DNA of 64,000 nt from Larix kaempferi (taxonomy: Eukaryota; Streptophyta; Pinopsida; Pinales; Pinaceae): the NCBI GenBank assembly GCA_027924585.1, contig BSBM01000637.1, forward strand, positions 3,720,001 through 3,784,000, given 5' to 3'. A program made the position numbers and the translations under genes. The stretch's first letter is position 1. The number at the start of each line of letters is the position of its first letter. The notes under the pieces are model-generated. The model worked only from the letters and a program-made list of their open reading frames with translations. It was not told where the DNA came from and searched no databases. This document shows positions 21,747 through 33,489 of this stretch, in pieces.

Positions 21747-21823
21747 AAGAAGATAAGATAAGATACTTTTCATTTTTTCTTGAATTCTCTCTATAAATTC
21801 GAATAAATTTTGAGTATATAACT

Positions 21824-22815
21824 ATGAAGCAAATTTTCTGTATATTTCCTGGACAATTGCTTGATCAATTTGGTAATGTTGTCCAATACAAGCCTGCTAA
21901 AGCTCCTATTCTTCATCTTGATCCTCAGGGTCATGAAATAGATGAATAGGGGAATGTAATTAACAAGCCAAAAATGACAAACTTGAGCACTTTGAAGGTT
22001 AACATAAACAAATAGAAAGAAAAAGCATTTCGAATTCTAAGGCAGGAATTTGTTGAAGATCCCAATTCCAATCCCCATTTTGATCCAAAAATGGGTATTG
22101 ATAAAATAAATCTCTTAAGGCCTAAGAGGATGACATTTCAATTTGTTGAGGAAGGCATATGGTCAAAAGAGGCATAAATATTGAAATTTAAGAGTCAATT
22201 ATGAGAAGCACAAGCAAAGGAGCTGAATATCAAGCAAGCACAACTTGTCAATGCAAAGGTTGAGCTTGATATAAATCTTGATCTGCTTGAAGTGTCAGAA
22301 AGAGTTCCTACAAAAGAAGATAATCCAAAGGATCCTATACCTGATGTTGAATGGTGGGATATAGTTATTTTACCCTCTGGTAGCTACACATATGTCATGT
22401 AAGGTGATTTAAAAGTGAAGATGGAAAAAACTACTATATATGTAGAGCACCCTTAACTAATTGAGCCTTCAGCTGAACCTCTTCCACCTCCACTGCAACT
22501 ACATTTAAAGCTGACCAAGAAGAAGAAGAATAAACTGTGTACACAGTGGCACCTTGTAAAGGAAAAATATATACAGGAGATTATAAGACAGGGTTTGGTA
22601 GAGCCTCCAAAGCCAAAAGTAAATATGATCCTCCAAGTTCTTCTATTGAGCATGAACAAGCACATGTCGACATAAATATTGCATGAAAACAAATAAAAAA
22701 ATCCTTTTGATGACCCAAATACTTTGGAAACAATTGTTTCTGTCTACAAGATTACTGATCTTTCTCATCCACGGATGCACTTCAAAGTAGACATCAATGC
22801 CTAGGAGAATCGATT
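21824..22815 (+). pseudogene. Prp3 (U4/U6 snRNP splicing factor) pseudogene, probably processed
   Basis: Read on the plus strand, this matches the conserved PRP3 domain: LSTLKVNINK, FDPKMGIDK, LLRPKRMTFQFVEEG, then YVEHP, a proline-rich PLPPP, IRQGLVEPPKPKV, and finally FDDPNT followed by TIVSVYKI. Prp3 is a core protein of the U4/U6.U5 tri-snRNP; the Arabidopsis homologue, RDM16, also affects RNA-directed DNA methylation. The copy has several stops, a frameshift and a small deletion near 22630, and ends before the C-terminal DUF1115 region. Exon-like sequence runs for about 1 kb without introns, so I infer a reverse-transcribed copy. No poly(A) tail is visible because the 3' part is missing. 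Confidence 0.8.
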
Positions 22816-23017
22816 GAATGGTTTAGGGTTTAGGGCCAAGAATTCATGGCCAAAGGACAGATATGGTGTTCAAATTCCCATAATTTAGCATTTATATTGA
22901 TTTCTAAGGAAAAATAATAGATACAATAATGAAATCAACCATTAAAACTATGAATTGGACCCCATAAAATTTAGGGCTTCATACTCACATACTTGGGACG
23001 CATTTCGTCTTCTCAAT
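22816..23017. other. Intergenic sequence, nothing recognised
   Basis: I see no gene. Two telomere-like TTTAGGG units near 22822 are too few to mean anything. Confidence 0.5.
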
Positions 23018-23295
23018 GGGTGCACACATAAGAGGCTAAAGGTGCACGACCACAATCCAACACAGCTTACATCTCACAGCTTGGAGAAAACAATGGTTGC
23101 ACAGAAGCCCCGAAATTCTCTGCTCGTGGCTCACATAACTCAAAGGGTGCACGCGCAAGAGGAAGATGCACGACCACAATCCAAAAAAACTTACAGCTCA
23201 TAGCTCGATGAAAACAATGGTATGCAACGAAGCCCTGGAATACTCTACTCAGAGCTCACAAAATTCAAAGGGTGCACGCACGAGAGCCTGAGGCC
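23018..23295. repeat. Tandem repeat, unit about 126 bp, two and a fraction copies
   Basis: Copies start with GGGTGCAC at 23018, 23145 and 23270. The unit includes TGCACGACCACAATCCAA and GAAAACAATGG. The short open frames here follow the repeat and have no family signal. Confidence 0.75.
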
Positions 23296-23810
23296 AATTA
23301 CAATGAAACATGTTTGGCATAGGATGTCGAAAGGTATGTTATTTTGCTTGGTTTTTTTGGTATTGTTTGTATTTTATAATTGTTTTTTGTTAATTTTTTT
23401 TGTATTATTTTTTGCATTTGTTTTTTTTACGTGTTTAAAACATATATAATTTTGGAGTGTGACCACTTGTATTTGTGCAGCCTTATTCAAGCCTAAGACA
23501 AGTGGGTAAGCATGACACTTTTCCTCTAGTGCAAGGGGTCAATAATATCCATGCGTGTGACTTGTTGTGGGACTTAGGAAAGCATGGTAAGACTTAATAC
23601 TTAGTAACGCTAGTATTTCATGGGATGGAGTAATATTAAGTGTGACCAAAGAGGTTAGGAATAGAAGTGGGGTTAGGAAATTTCACTAAGGGGTATAGTG
23701 GTATGTGTGCCTACAATGGGGAACATGGAATAATGGAGTTCACCTTCTAGTTCTTATAAGAAAATAATAAATTAATGACCACCCGATGGTAGAAGACTAT
23801 TACAAGCATA
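23296..23810. other. Intergenic flank before the chromovirus
   Basis: I see no gene. There is a T-rich stretch near 23340-23440. The final bases lead to the GTGGA duplication at 23811-23815. Confidence 0.5.
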
Positions 23811-23815
23811 GTGGA

Positions 23816-25440
23816 TGTAATGTCCCCATTTTGACCCCCTTTGTATTAAATCGTAAATGATGTAAATATTGTAATTTGATCATGGTGAGGAGCTCAAGGC
23901 CAAGGCCCCACCATTGATTTAGCATTTTATGTATCGGAAACTAAAGAAATAGATGCCTATGGTTCTTATGCTAAGATAGGCACAATGTAAATTAAGACAT
24001 CATGTAAATACGAATTTTAATGGAAATACCCACAACTAGCTATGCAATGCAACAAAGAGAGGGGGGCATGATTCTACAAGGAATAAGGAGGGAAATTATT
24101 CAAACCCTTGAGCCAATGGTATTAATCCATGTGTCAATGAGAAAACCCATAAACCACCAACTACCCATTTTGGGTTATGGACCCAATCATTTAATTCTTC
24201 CAAGAATTGGTTGAGACAGTTAATGCCTTGGGAATGAAGAGGTATGGTAGCCAATTTCGTGTATGGGAAAGCCATCAACCTGGGAAATCATATTTAGTCT
24301 CCTTGTGTAAGAAAACACCCACGAAATGGTACCCAAAGCCATTCGGAACAGGCAATCTTTCCTCTCTCACGCAATTTGAGCTAGTTGGGTCTTTCCCTAC
24401 ACGTTTTCATCCATTTTTCCTGCAATCTCCATGCCTGGGAGCTCGTTTTTGCATTATACAATAGCTGGGAGAGAAGGGCCATGGTTTGGGACTGTTATGG
24501 AGGCCGTTTTTGCCCCAGCATGTCCATGGACGTTTTTCTAAAAACGGATTTGGCTTCCCAGGGTTGTTCCCCATCTTCTAGTTTCGTTTTTGGGTTTCCC
24601 ACATTTTTCTGAAGCTAATGAAAACCCCATGTTTGGGCATCTCACTGTAAAAACGTTTCTTCATGCCCAGCACTTAGACTTCTGTTGTTATATGCATCCC
24701 TGTTTTGATTTGAACCTATGAGCAAGAAACTTGGAGTGGTAGTGGACAAAATTGGCTTGATAAACCTAGTGAAGGGAGTAACCTCTCAAGAAGATCAAGA
24801 GGGCTGGCTACTCTTCTATGCACACCTGGGACACTCTAGAATTGGAAGGTATGGCGTGAGGGACTGTGAATTGGTGAAGGGAATACTTCCTTCAGTAGGG
24901 GTGTGTAGGCATTGTGGGTGCCAAGCTAAATATATCTTGTAGAGGTATCCATAGCTCTATGGTTGAGCTCACTAGCTTAACAATTCTTCCTTTCCATTCC
25001 CTAGCAGCCTGATAAACCCAATTGTAGATTGGCTTGGCTCATCTTGGTGTATGCTTGGCTATGTGTGAGTCTGTTGTTCCCTGGTTCCTTGTAGAAATCA
25101 TGCCCAGATCGGGGGTGGCAGTTGCATCAAGAGGTTGATAAGCACAACTAGCCTATGGTTGGGTGGAATGTTGCAGTTGCATAGCCAGTTGCTTGGGACT
25201 ACTGTGATAAGATAAGTACTCTCTTGTGTTAAATTTGCATTTATTTATTTGATGAATATTATGAATGTATGATGGATGTGTTATTGAAATTAATTCCGTT
25301 GTGTTTTCTTATAATGATACACTTCCATATGTCTCTTTATATTATGTGTGAATGTTTAGTACAAAGTTTATGGGGCTAGATGCCCAGTTTTAGCATCACG
25401 TCCTCTCTATCATGCTGGTATGATAGGATGGGACATCACA
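23816..25440 (+). repeat. 5' LTR of chromovirus (1625 bp)
   Basis: The ends are TGTAATGTCCCC and GACATCACA. It is the same length as the 3' LTR and belongs to the same family as the solo LTR at 13618-15232. Confidence 0.93.
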
Positions 25441-25443
25441 TTT

Positions 25444-25455
25444 TGGTATCAGAGC
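25444..25455 (+). other. Primer binding site of chromovirus
   Basis: TGGTATCAGAGC is a perfect 12-base match to the complement of the initiator tRNA-Met 3' end. It starts three bases after the LTR. Confidence 0.9.
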
Positions 25456-25679
25456 TGCTGGTTGCAGCATTGGGCCTCTATGGGCCAAATCCAATCACAC
25501 CCACATGGGAAGGTTCCTTCCTGATCACCACAGATAGCAGCATAGGGCCTAAACTGGCTAAGTTGGATAGTTTGCAGAGGTAAGATCACCTCCCGCTGAG
25601 CAACAGTCATCACTAAAAGAAGGGAAGATTTCAAAAAATTTCTTAAGAGTTTTTGAAAATTTATGTTTAAGTCTGTTTC

Positions 25680-26410
25680 GGGAAGAGTTCGGGAAATCGT
25701 TCCGAAATTTGCAGAAGAGTTCCGCAAACCGCCCTGAAACTGCGGAAGGAATTCTCTTCCGAAATCACGAAAGGAATTCTCTTCCGAAATTGCGGAAGGA
25801 ATTCTCTTCCGAAACTGCAGAAGGATTCCGTGAGTTGTTCCGCAACGTAGAAGAATTCGGTGAACTGCTTCGAAACAGTGGGAAAATTTTCTAATTGTTC
25901 GGCATCGAAAGGAAAATTTTTGAAGGAATTCTCTTCTGAAATTGCGAAAGGATTCCGCGAATCATTCCGCAACTATGGAAGACTTCGGCAAATCGTTCTG
26001 TAACTGTGGAAGACTTCGGCGAATCATTCTGCAACTGCGGAAGACTTCAGCGAATCGTTCTGCAACTACAGAATACTTTGGCAAATTGTTTCGCAATAGC
26101 GGAAGACTTTGGCGAATCGTTCCACAATTGCGGAAGCATTCTGTGAGTCATTCCGCAATTGTGGAAGCATTCCGCAAAATGCCCCGCAATTGCAGAAGGC
26201 TTCAGCAAACCGCCCCGAAACTGCTGAAGCATTCATCAAATGGCTCCACAACTACGGAAGCATTTGCTGAATCGCTCCACAACTGTGGAAGCATTCGCCA
26301 AATTGCTCCGCAACTATGGAAGCATTCTGCGAATGGCTCCGTAACTACGGAAGCATTCACCAAATTGCTCCGCAATTGCAGAAGCGTTTGGTGAACCTCC
26401 CCGCAACGGC
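25680..26410. repeat. Minisatellite in the chromovirus leader, unit about 31 bp
   Basis: More than twenty imperfect units of the type GGAAGCATTCGGCGAAT...CGCAACTGC run between the primer site and gag. The left part (25740-25830) uses a shorter unit built on GGAATTCTCTTCCGAAA, itself nearly palindromic. Because 31 is not a multiple of three, a translated frame repeats only every 93 bases; frames stay open for up to 150 codons on both strands as a by-product. I do not regard these as genes. Confidence 0.85.
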
Positions 26411-26437
26411 GACAAGATTTGAAAAAAAAAAAAAAAA

Positions 26438-26502
26438 CGAGGGCGTTTCCCTCGACCTGCCCTGCAGTAGCGTAGGGAAGCCATAAGGGGGAAAGCCCCC
26501 TT
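26438..26502 (+). other. Two GC-rich hairpins in the leader
   Basis: Just after a run of 16 A's, CGAGGG-CGTTT-CCCTCG (26438-26454) and AAGGGGG-AAAG-CCCCCTT (26485-26502) can each form a perfect stem of six or seven pairs. They lie between the minisatellite and the gag start, where retroelement RNAs often carry packaging or dimer signals. Function is a guess. Confidence 0.45.
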
Positions 26503-26697
26503 GACCCCCTTTGTTTTTCCCCTCATATGTCATTGCTTGTAAGAGAATTCTATGATTTGACAAATTGTCAATATAACCTTTTCCCATGAGCATGAAGGTA
26601 ATTTATGAATTTTGAGAATATAATTCAGCTAGCAATTGTGTAGATGAACACATTTTGCAGAATCACAGTTACATCAGGGTAGCACTCTAGATAATAC

Positions 26698-28746
26698 AGT
26701 TAGAAAGTTTTGGATTTTGGTTGGGCCAAGAAAATCAACATCATGGATGATGCACAGGATCCCTATGAGCCTGAGACAGATGTCATGGGGGAGAACATAC
26801 ATGTTGAGAATGCTGAAACAGAATCTAATGGGAGAATAAATCAAGAGACTCCTCCAGGTATTGCGGCCACCACGAGAAGCCTAGGGGTAAAGTTGCAAAG
26901 TTGTAGGGAAGATAATGAAAGGATGATTAAAGCTCAGGAAGAAAAAAATCAGTTGAATACAGCCATGCTACAGAGTTTGATAGACATCCAAAGGAAAATA
27001 AACTTTGGGCATCAGACATCAAATCCAGAAAGGGGTGGGAGTAGCTCTAGAAGGAATTCCCGTAAGAGGGCCAGTAGCTCAAGAAGAGTTTCTATAGACA
27101 GAACATATACTCCGGAAATCTCTTCTAATGAATCATCTGACTCTGAAGAATCCATTGAGGGTTCAAGCTCTTCATCTCGCGGAAGTAAGAGGAAGAAGCA
27201 CTTCAAGAACAATTCATATGGGAAATTTAAGAAGGTAAAACCTCCTACATTTGATGGAGAGATAAAGTCTGGTCAAGAAGATGAAGCTTGGCTTCTTGGG
27301 ATGAGAAAATATTTCCAAGTCCAAGACTACTCTGGGAATATGAAGGCAAGGGTTTCCATCTTCAAATTGAATGGACGAGCATCTATATGGTAGGAACACA
27401 TCAGGCAAGTGAAGAAGATCAACGAAAGGAAGATTGTGTGGAAGCAGTTCAAGAAATACTTCAAGTAGAAGTACCTCTCTGATAGGTACTATGATGATAA
27501 GATCAAAGAGTTCCATGAGCTGGGATTGGGACAATTGAGCAATGAAGAATATGCAAACAAGTTCTTGGAGTTGCTGAGGTATGTCAAGTACATTCGAGAT
27601 GATAAGGTGAAAATTCAGCATTTCCTAAGTGGACTGCCCTAGTCATATAAAGATAGAATTGAGTTCGATGAACCTCAAACTCTAGAGGAGGCCATAAGAA
27701 AGGCCAAGTATTGCTTTGATCAAAACAGAAGAAAACCAGAATTCCATAAGGCATGGAAGGATAGGAAAAATGAAAAGTTTGATCAAAGGAAGAAGGGGTT
27801 CAAGCCTCCTCAATTCCGGAATCAGCAAAGGCAACCATCACAGGTTGTGACTAAGCCAACTAGGATGATGGGGGACAAGCCAAGAGATCCAAAGGAACCA
27901 AGAGAACCACTTCAATGTTGGGGTTGTGGGGGAGACCACATGCTTAGGAACTGTCCCCATCGGAAAGAGAATCCAAATCAAGTTCACAACATCTAGGGAG
28001 CTGGAACTGTGGGTCAAGTGGCAAGGACAATCCCTAGAATCTATGCAGCACTAGACAACCGCCAAGCAGATCATCAGTCAACTGTGGTTGAAGTTGAAGG
28101 TAAGATTGCTAAGCAATCTGTTTCTATTTTGATTGATCTTGGATCTACTCATAGTCATGTCACTCCTAGAATTGTTGAGATTTGTGCTTTCAAGAAATTA
28201 AAGCATAGTAAATCATGGTTAGTTCAGCTAGCCACTGGAACCAAGAGAAAAGTTAGTGAAATAGTAGAGAAATGTCCACTAGAGATGGATGGGCTATTCA
28301 CTCATGCAGATCTGAATATTTTGCCACTGGGTTCCTATGATATTCTCATTGGAATGGATTGGTTATAAGCACACAGGGTTAAACTTGACTGCTACAATAA
28401 GACATTTGAATGCATGGACGAAGAAGGAAACTCGAGGGTTGTAAAAGGAATTCCAAAGGTGACTTCTGTCAGACAGGTTTCAACCATGCAGCTGAAGAAG
28501 TTCTGTAGGAAGGGGTGACAACTGTATGCATCCCACATTTAGAGGCAGCAGAGAATGAAACTTTGAAATTGGAGGACTATCATGTATTACAAGAATTCAG
28601 GGATGTTTTTCCTGATGAGATTCCAGGACTCCCTCCAAAGAGATACATTGACTTTACAATTGAAATTGTGCCAGGAGTGGCACAAGTGTCTAAGGCACCC
28701 TATAGGATGAGTACACCAGAATTGTTAGAATTGGAAATGCAATTAC
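26698..28746 (+). repeat. Internal tandem duplication, copy 1 (2049 bp)
   Basis: This block, from just before gag to the start of RT, is repeated head to tail at 28747-30795 with an exact period of 2049 bp (683 codons). At the junction RT sequence ATTACA meets leader sequence TACAGTTAG, sharing four bases (TACA). Confidence 0.9.
26743..28514 (+). pseudogene. Chromovirus gag-protease, duplicated copy 1
   Basis: The ORF starts MDDAQDPYEPE (an in-frame ATG also lies at 26710). It has a serine/arginine-rich region, a retrotransposon gag domain (VKPPTFDGE through FLSGLP), a CCHC knuckle (CWGCGGDHMLRNC) and a protease (ILIDLGSTHSHV, then ILIGMDWL). Stops occur at 27391, 27466, 27640, 27994, 28366 and near 28516. 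Three of these TAGs are CAG in the other copy. The active-site DPG of copy 2 reads DLG here, a further C-to-T change. The copy ends in a short RT start (28515-28746) before the duplicate begins. Confidence 0.85.
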
Positions 28747-30795
28747 AGTTAGAAAGTTTTGGATTTTGGTTGGGCCAAGAAAATCAACATAATGGATGAT
28801 GCACAGGATCCCTATGAGCCTGAGACAGATGTCATGGGGGAGAACATACATGTTGAGAATGCTGAAACAGAATCTAATGGGAGAATAAATCAAGAGACTC
28901 CTCCAGGTATTGCGGCCACCACAAGAAGCCTAGGGGTAGAGTTGCAAAGTTGTAGGGAAGATAATGAAAGGATGATTAAAGCTCAGGAAGAACAAAATCA
29001 GTTGAATACAGCCATGCTATAGAGTTTGACAGACATCCAAAGGAAAATAAACTTTGGGCATCAGACATCAAATCCAGAAAGGGGTGGGAGTAGCTCTAGA
29101 AGGAATTCCCGTAAGAGGGCCAGTAGCTCAAGAAGAGTTTCTATAGACAGAACATATACTCCGGAAATCTCTTCTAATGAATCATCTGACTCTGAAGAAT
29201 CCATTGAGGGTTCAAGCTCTTCATCTCGTGGAAGTAAGAGGAAGAAGCACTACAAGAACAATTCACATGGGGAATTTAAGAAGGCAAAACCTCCTACATT
29301 TGATAGAGAGATAAAGTCTGGTCAAGAAGCTGAAGCTTGGCTTCTTGGGATGAGAAAATATTTCCAAGTCCAAGACTACTCTGGGAATATGAAGGCAAGG
29401 GTTTCCATCTTCAACTTGAATGGACGAGCATCTATATGGTAGGAACACATCAGGCAAGTGAAGAAGATCAACGAAAGGAAGATTGTGTGGAAGCAGTTCA
29501 AGAAATAATTCAAGCAGAAGTACCTCTCTGATAGGTACTATGATGATAAGATCAAAGAGTTCCAAGAGCTGGGATTGGGACAATTGAGCATGGAAGAATA
29601 TGAAAACAAGTTCTTGGAGCTGCTGAGGTATGTCAAGTACATTCGAGATGATAAGGTGAAAATTCAACATTTCCTAAGTGGACTGCCCCAGTCATATAAA
29701 GATAGAATTGAGTTCGATGAACCTCAAACTCTAGAGGAGGCCATAAGAAAGGCCAAGTATTGCTTTGATCAAAATAGAAGCAAACCAGAATTCCATAAGG
29801 CATGGAAGGATAGGAAAAATGAAAAGTTTGATCAAAGGAAGAAGGGGTTCAAGCCTCCTCAATTCTTGAATCAGCAAAGGCAACCATCACAGGTTGTGAC
29901 TAAGCCAACTAGGATGATGGGGGACAAGCCAAGAGATCCAAAGGAACCAAGAGAACCACTTCAATGTTGGGGTTGTGGGGGAGACCACATGCTTAGGAAC
30001 TGTCCCCATCGGAATGAGAATCCAAATCAAGTTCACAACATCCAGGGAGCTGGAACTGTGGGTCAAGTGGCAAGGACAATCCCTAGAATCTATGCAGCAC
30101 TAGACGACCGCCAAGCAGATCATCAGTCAACTGTGGTTGAAGTTGAAGGTAAGATTGCTAAGCAATATGTTTCTATTTTGATTGATCCTGGATCTACTCA
30201 CAGTCATGTCACTCCTAGAATTGTTGAGATTTGTACTTTCAAGAAATTAAAGCATAGTAAATCATGGTTAGTTCAACTAGCCACTGGAACCAAGAGAAAA
30301 GTTAGTGAAATAGTAGAGAAATGTCCACTAGAGATGGATGGGCTATTCACTCATGCAGATCTGAATATTTTGCCACTGGGTTCCTATGATATTCTCATTG
30401 GAATGGATTGGTTAGAAGCACACAGGGTTAAACTTGACTGCTACAATAAGACATTTGAATGCATGGACGAAAAAGGAAACTCGAGGGTTGTAAAAGGAAT
30501 TCCAAAGGTGACTTCTGTCAGACAGGTTTCAACCATGCAGTTGAAGAAGTTCTGTAGGAAGGGGTGTCAACTGTATGAATCCCACATTTAGAGGCAGCAG
30601 AGAATGAAACTTTGAAATTGGAGGACTATCATGTATTACAAGAATTCAGGGATGTTTTTCCTGATGAGATTCCAGGACTCCCTCCAAAGAGAGACATTGA
30701 CTTTACAATTGAACTTGTGCCAAGAGTGGCACCAGTGTCTAAGACACCCTACAGGATGAGTACACCAGAATTGTTAGAATTGAAAATGCAATTAC
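28747..30795 (+). repeat. Internal tandem duplication, copy 2 (2049 bp)
   Basis: This is the second head-to-tail copy of 26698-28746. It continues without break into the remainder of RT, so it is the copy that keeps the original gag-pol junction. Confidence 0.9.
28792..30591 (+). pseudogene. Chromovirus gag-protease, duplicated copy 2
   Basis: This has the same domains as copy 1: gag, zinc knuckle CWGCGGDHMLRNC and protease with IDPGSTHSHV (DPG is usual in some chromoviruses) and GMDWLEAHRVKLD. Stops at 29020 (TAG, where copy 1 has CAG), 29440 and 29506 break it; from 29575 it is open for 338 codons. It ends at 30591. The pol frame begins in another register just after, and both copies share that register change. 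Confidence 0.85.
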
Positions 30796-33461
30796 AACAG
30801 TTGCTGGAAAAGAAATATATTAGACCAAGTGTGTCCCCGTGGGGAGCACCTGTTCTATTTGTTAAAAAGAAAGATGGAACACTTAGGTTATGTATTGACT
30901 ACAGGCAGTTGAACAAAGTGACTATGAAGAACAAATACCCATTTCCCTGAATTGATGACCTTTTTGACCAAATGAGAGGAGCAAAGGTATTTTCAAAGAT
31001 TGACTTGAGGTCTGGTTACCATCAGGTAAGAATCAAAGAAGAAGATATTCATAAGACAGCCTTTAGAATGAGGTATGGACACTATGAGTTTGTAGTGGTA
31101 CCATTCGGTCTCACAAATGCACCAGCTACATTCATGTGTCTCATGAATAATGTTTTTAGCAAGTATTTGGACAAGTTTGTTCTAGTATTCCTAGACGACA
31201 TTCTCATCTATTCTAAGAATGAGGAAGAACATGAAGAACATTTGAGAATGACAATGCAATTACTAAGGGAGCATAAGCTGTATGCAAAGTTGAGCAAATG
31301 TGACTTTTATAAAGATAGAATTCATTATTTGGGTCACATCATCTCCGACGAAGGAATATCTGTATACCCTCAGAAGATTGAAACCATTATGAATTGGCCA
31401 ACTCCAAGGAATGTGACTGATGTGAGATCTTTCATGGGCCTTGCTGGTTACTACAGGAGGTTTATAGAAGGATTCTCCAAGGTTGCAAACTCGATCACTT
31501 CTTTGCAAAAGAAGGGGATAAAGTTTGAATGGTCACCAAGATGTGAAGAAAGTTTTCAATAGTTGAAGAATATTTTTACAAGTGCACCAATTTTGAAAAT
31601 TGCAGACCCAGAAAAAGACTTTGTGGTATGTACCGATGCATGCAATCAAGGACTTGGAGGAGTTCTTATACAAGATGACCACGTGATATGCTATGAGTCA
31701 AGAAAGTTGAAGGAGCATGAGAAGAACTATGCTACTCATGATATAGAACTTGTAGCCATAGTACATGCCTTAAAGATGTGGAGGCATTACTTAATGGGAA
31801 GAAAATTTGAGCTAAGGACAGACCATTGTGGTCTGAAATACTTGTTTGATCAGCCAACTTTAAATGCTAGGCAAGCTAGATGGTTGGAATTTTTGTGTGA
31901 ATTTGATTTTGAAATCAAACACATAAAAGGGAAAGAAAACAAAGTGGTTGATGCACTCAGGAGGAAGGTATAGGAAATGCATGTGGCAGTGCTTAGTACT
32001 TGCCAACCAAATTTGAAGCAGTAGTTTGTTGACCATATGATTGAGGATGAAGTGTATGAGCAGATAAAGGGAAAATTGCAGCAGCAAAACCTTGAAAATA
32101 AGTATGAGGGCTATCATTTGGAAGAAGGCAAACTTCTTACTTATAACAATAGAGTCTATATTCCAAATGCGGTAGATTTAAGGAGAATGGTTATGGATGA
32201 GATCCATAAAGCTCCATACTCTGGTCACCCAGGATATCAGAAAACAATTGCTACCGCAAGAAAATATTATTTCTGGCCAGGCATGAAGAAGGACATCACT
32301 GAATACATTTCTAAGTGCATGGAATGTTAGCAGGTGAAGAGTGAACACAAACATCTAGCAGGTTTATTGCTTCCAGTGCCAATTCTGGAATGGAAATGGG
32401 AAGTAATATCCATGGACTTTATTACAGGATTGCCAATGACTGTGAGACAACATGATTCCATCATGGTTGTGGTGGACAAGTTAACAAAGGCAGCACATTT
32501 TATACCGGTTAAGTCCACACACAAAGCCGATGCCATTGCAAATATCTTCATGAAGGAAATATTCAGATTACATGGGTTTCCTAAGGCAATAATTTCTGAC
32601 AGGGATACCAAGTTCACTTCTAATTTTTGGAAAGGTCTCTTTGCAGATTTGGGTACACAGCTAAGCTTTAGTACCGCATACCATCCTCAAACAGATGGGA
32701 AAACAGAGAGAGTAAATTGGGTGCTTGAAGACATGCTCCGCATGTATGTAATGGACAAACCATCCAAGTGGGAGGATTATCTACACTTGGTATAATTTGC
32801 ATATAACAATGGGAAACAAGCATCGTTGGGAATGAGTCCTTATGAGGCTTTGTACGGCAGAAGGTGTAGGACACCAGTGACTTGGGACAATCTAGTGAAC
32901 AGAGTTGTACTTGGGCCAGAATTGCTTAAGAAAATGGAGCAAGAAGTTGCCAAGATCAGACATAATTTAAAAGTAGCCCAGGATAGACAGAAAAGCTATG
33001 CAGATAAATATAGAGTGCATAGGGAATTCAATGTTGGGGATCATGTGTATCTTAGAGTGAGATCAAGGAAGAGTTCCTTGAAGCTTGGGAGTTGTGCGAA
33101 GCTATCACCTAGATATTGTGGGTCATTTGAAGTGCTTGAAAGAATAGGACCAGTTGCATATAGACTCGCATTGCCTACTACCACTAAAGATCATAATGTC
33201 TTTCATGTCTCTTTGCTTAAGAAATATGTACATGATCCTAACCATGTGATTAATTGGGATGTGATCCAGGTGGAACCCGAGGGAGAATTCCAAACCAATC
33301 CATTGTGCATCCTAGACAAGAAGGTAACATTGCTCCGGAACCAAGCCATCGGACAGGTAAAGGTGCAATGGAAGCACTACGGTCCCGATGAGGCTACATG
33401 GGAGCTGGAGGATGCCATGAGGGTGGCATATCCATTTTTGTTCAATTTTGATGAGCACTGA
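30612..33461 (+). pseudogene. Chromovirus pol: RT, RNase H, integrase, chromodomain
   Basis: A single frame is interrupted by six stops (four TAG, one TAA, one TGA) with no frameshift. [39 protein letters not shown] and the FLDDILIYS catalytic core. RNase H: CTDACNQGLGG and TDHCGLKYLF. Integrase: zinc-binding GHPGYQKT...CMEC, then MDFITGLP, ISDRDTKFTS and HPQTDGKTERVN, giving D, D and E. The C-terminus (about 33290-33440) has the chromodomain pattern, KVQWKHYGPDEATWELE, which in this group targets integration to marked chromatin. The stops all fall at otherwise conserved positions, for example LV*FAYNN. Confidence 0.92.
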
Positions 33462-33476
33462 GAACAGTGCTAATGT

Positions 33477-33489
33477 AAGGGGAGGGGAA
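33477..33489 (+). other. Polypurine tract of chromovirus
   Basis: AAGGGGAGGGGAA lies directly against the 3' LTR start at 33490. Confidence 0.85.

Noticed and set aside
22453-22692. Minus-strand frame of 79 codons
   Set aside because: It is the shadow of the Prp3 pseudogene on the other strand.
22820-22840. Telomere-like TTTAGGG units
   Set aside because: Only two units; this occurs often by chance in AT-rich plant DNA.
25680-26410. CRISPR-like spacing of repeats
   Set aside because: Units are imperfect, directly adjacent, and without unique spacers. It is a minisatellite inside a plant retrotransposon.
25667-26593. Several open frames on both strands in the chromovirus leader
   Set aside because: They follow from a 31-bp tandem repeat that lacks stop codons. 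The protein sequences are just the repeat read in three frames.
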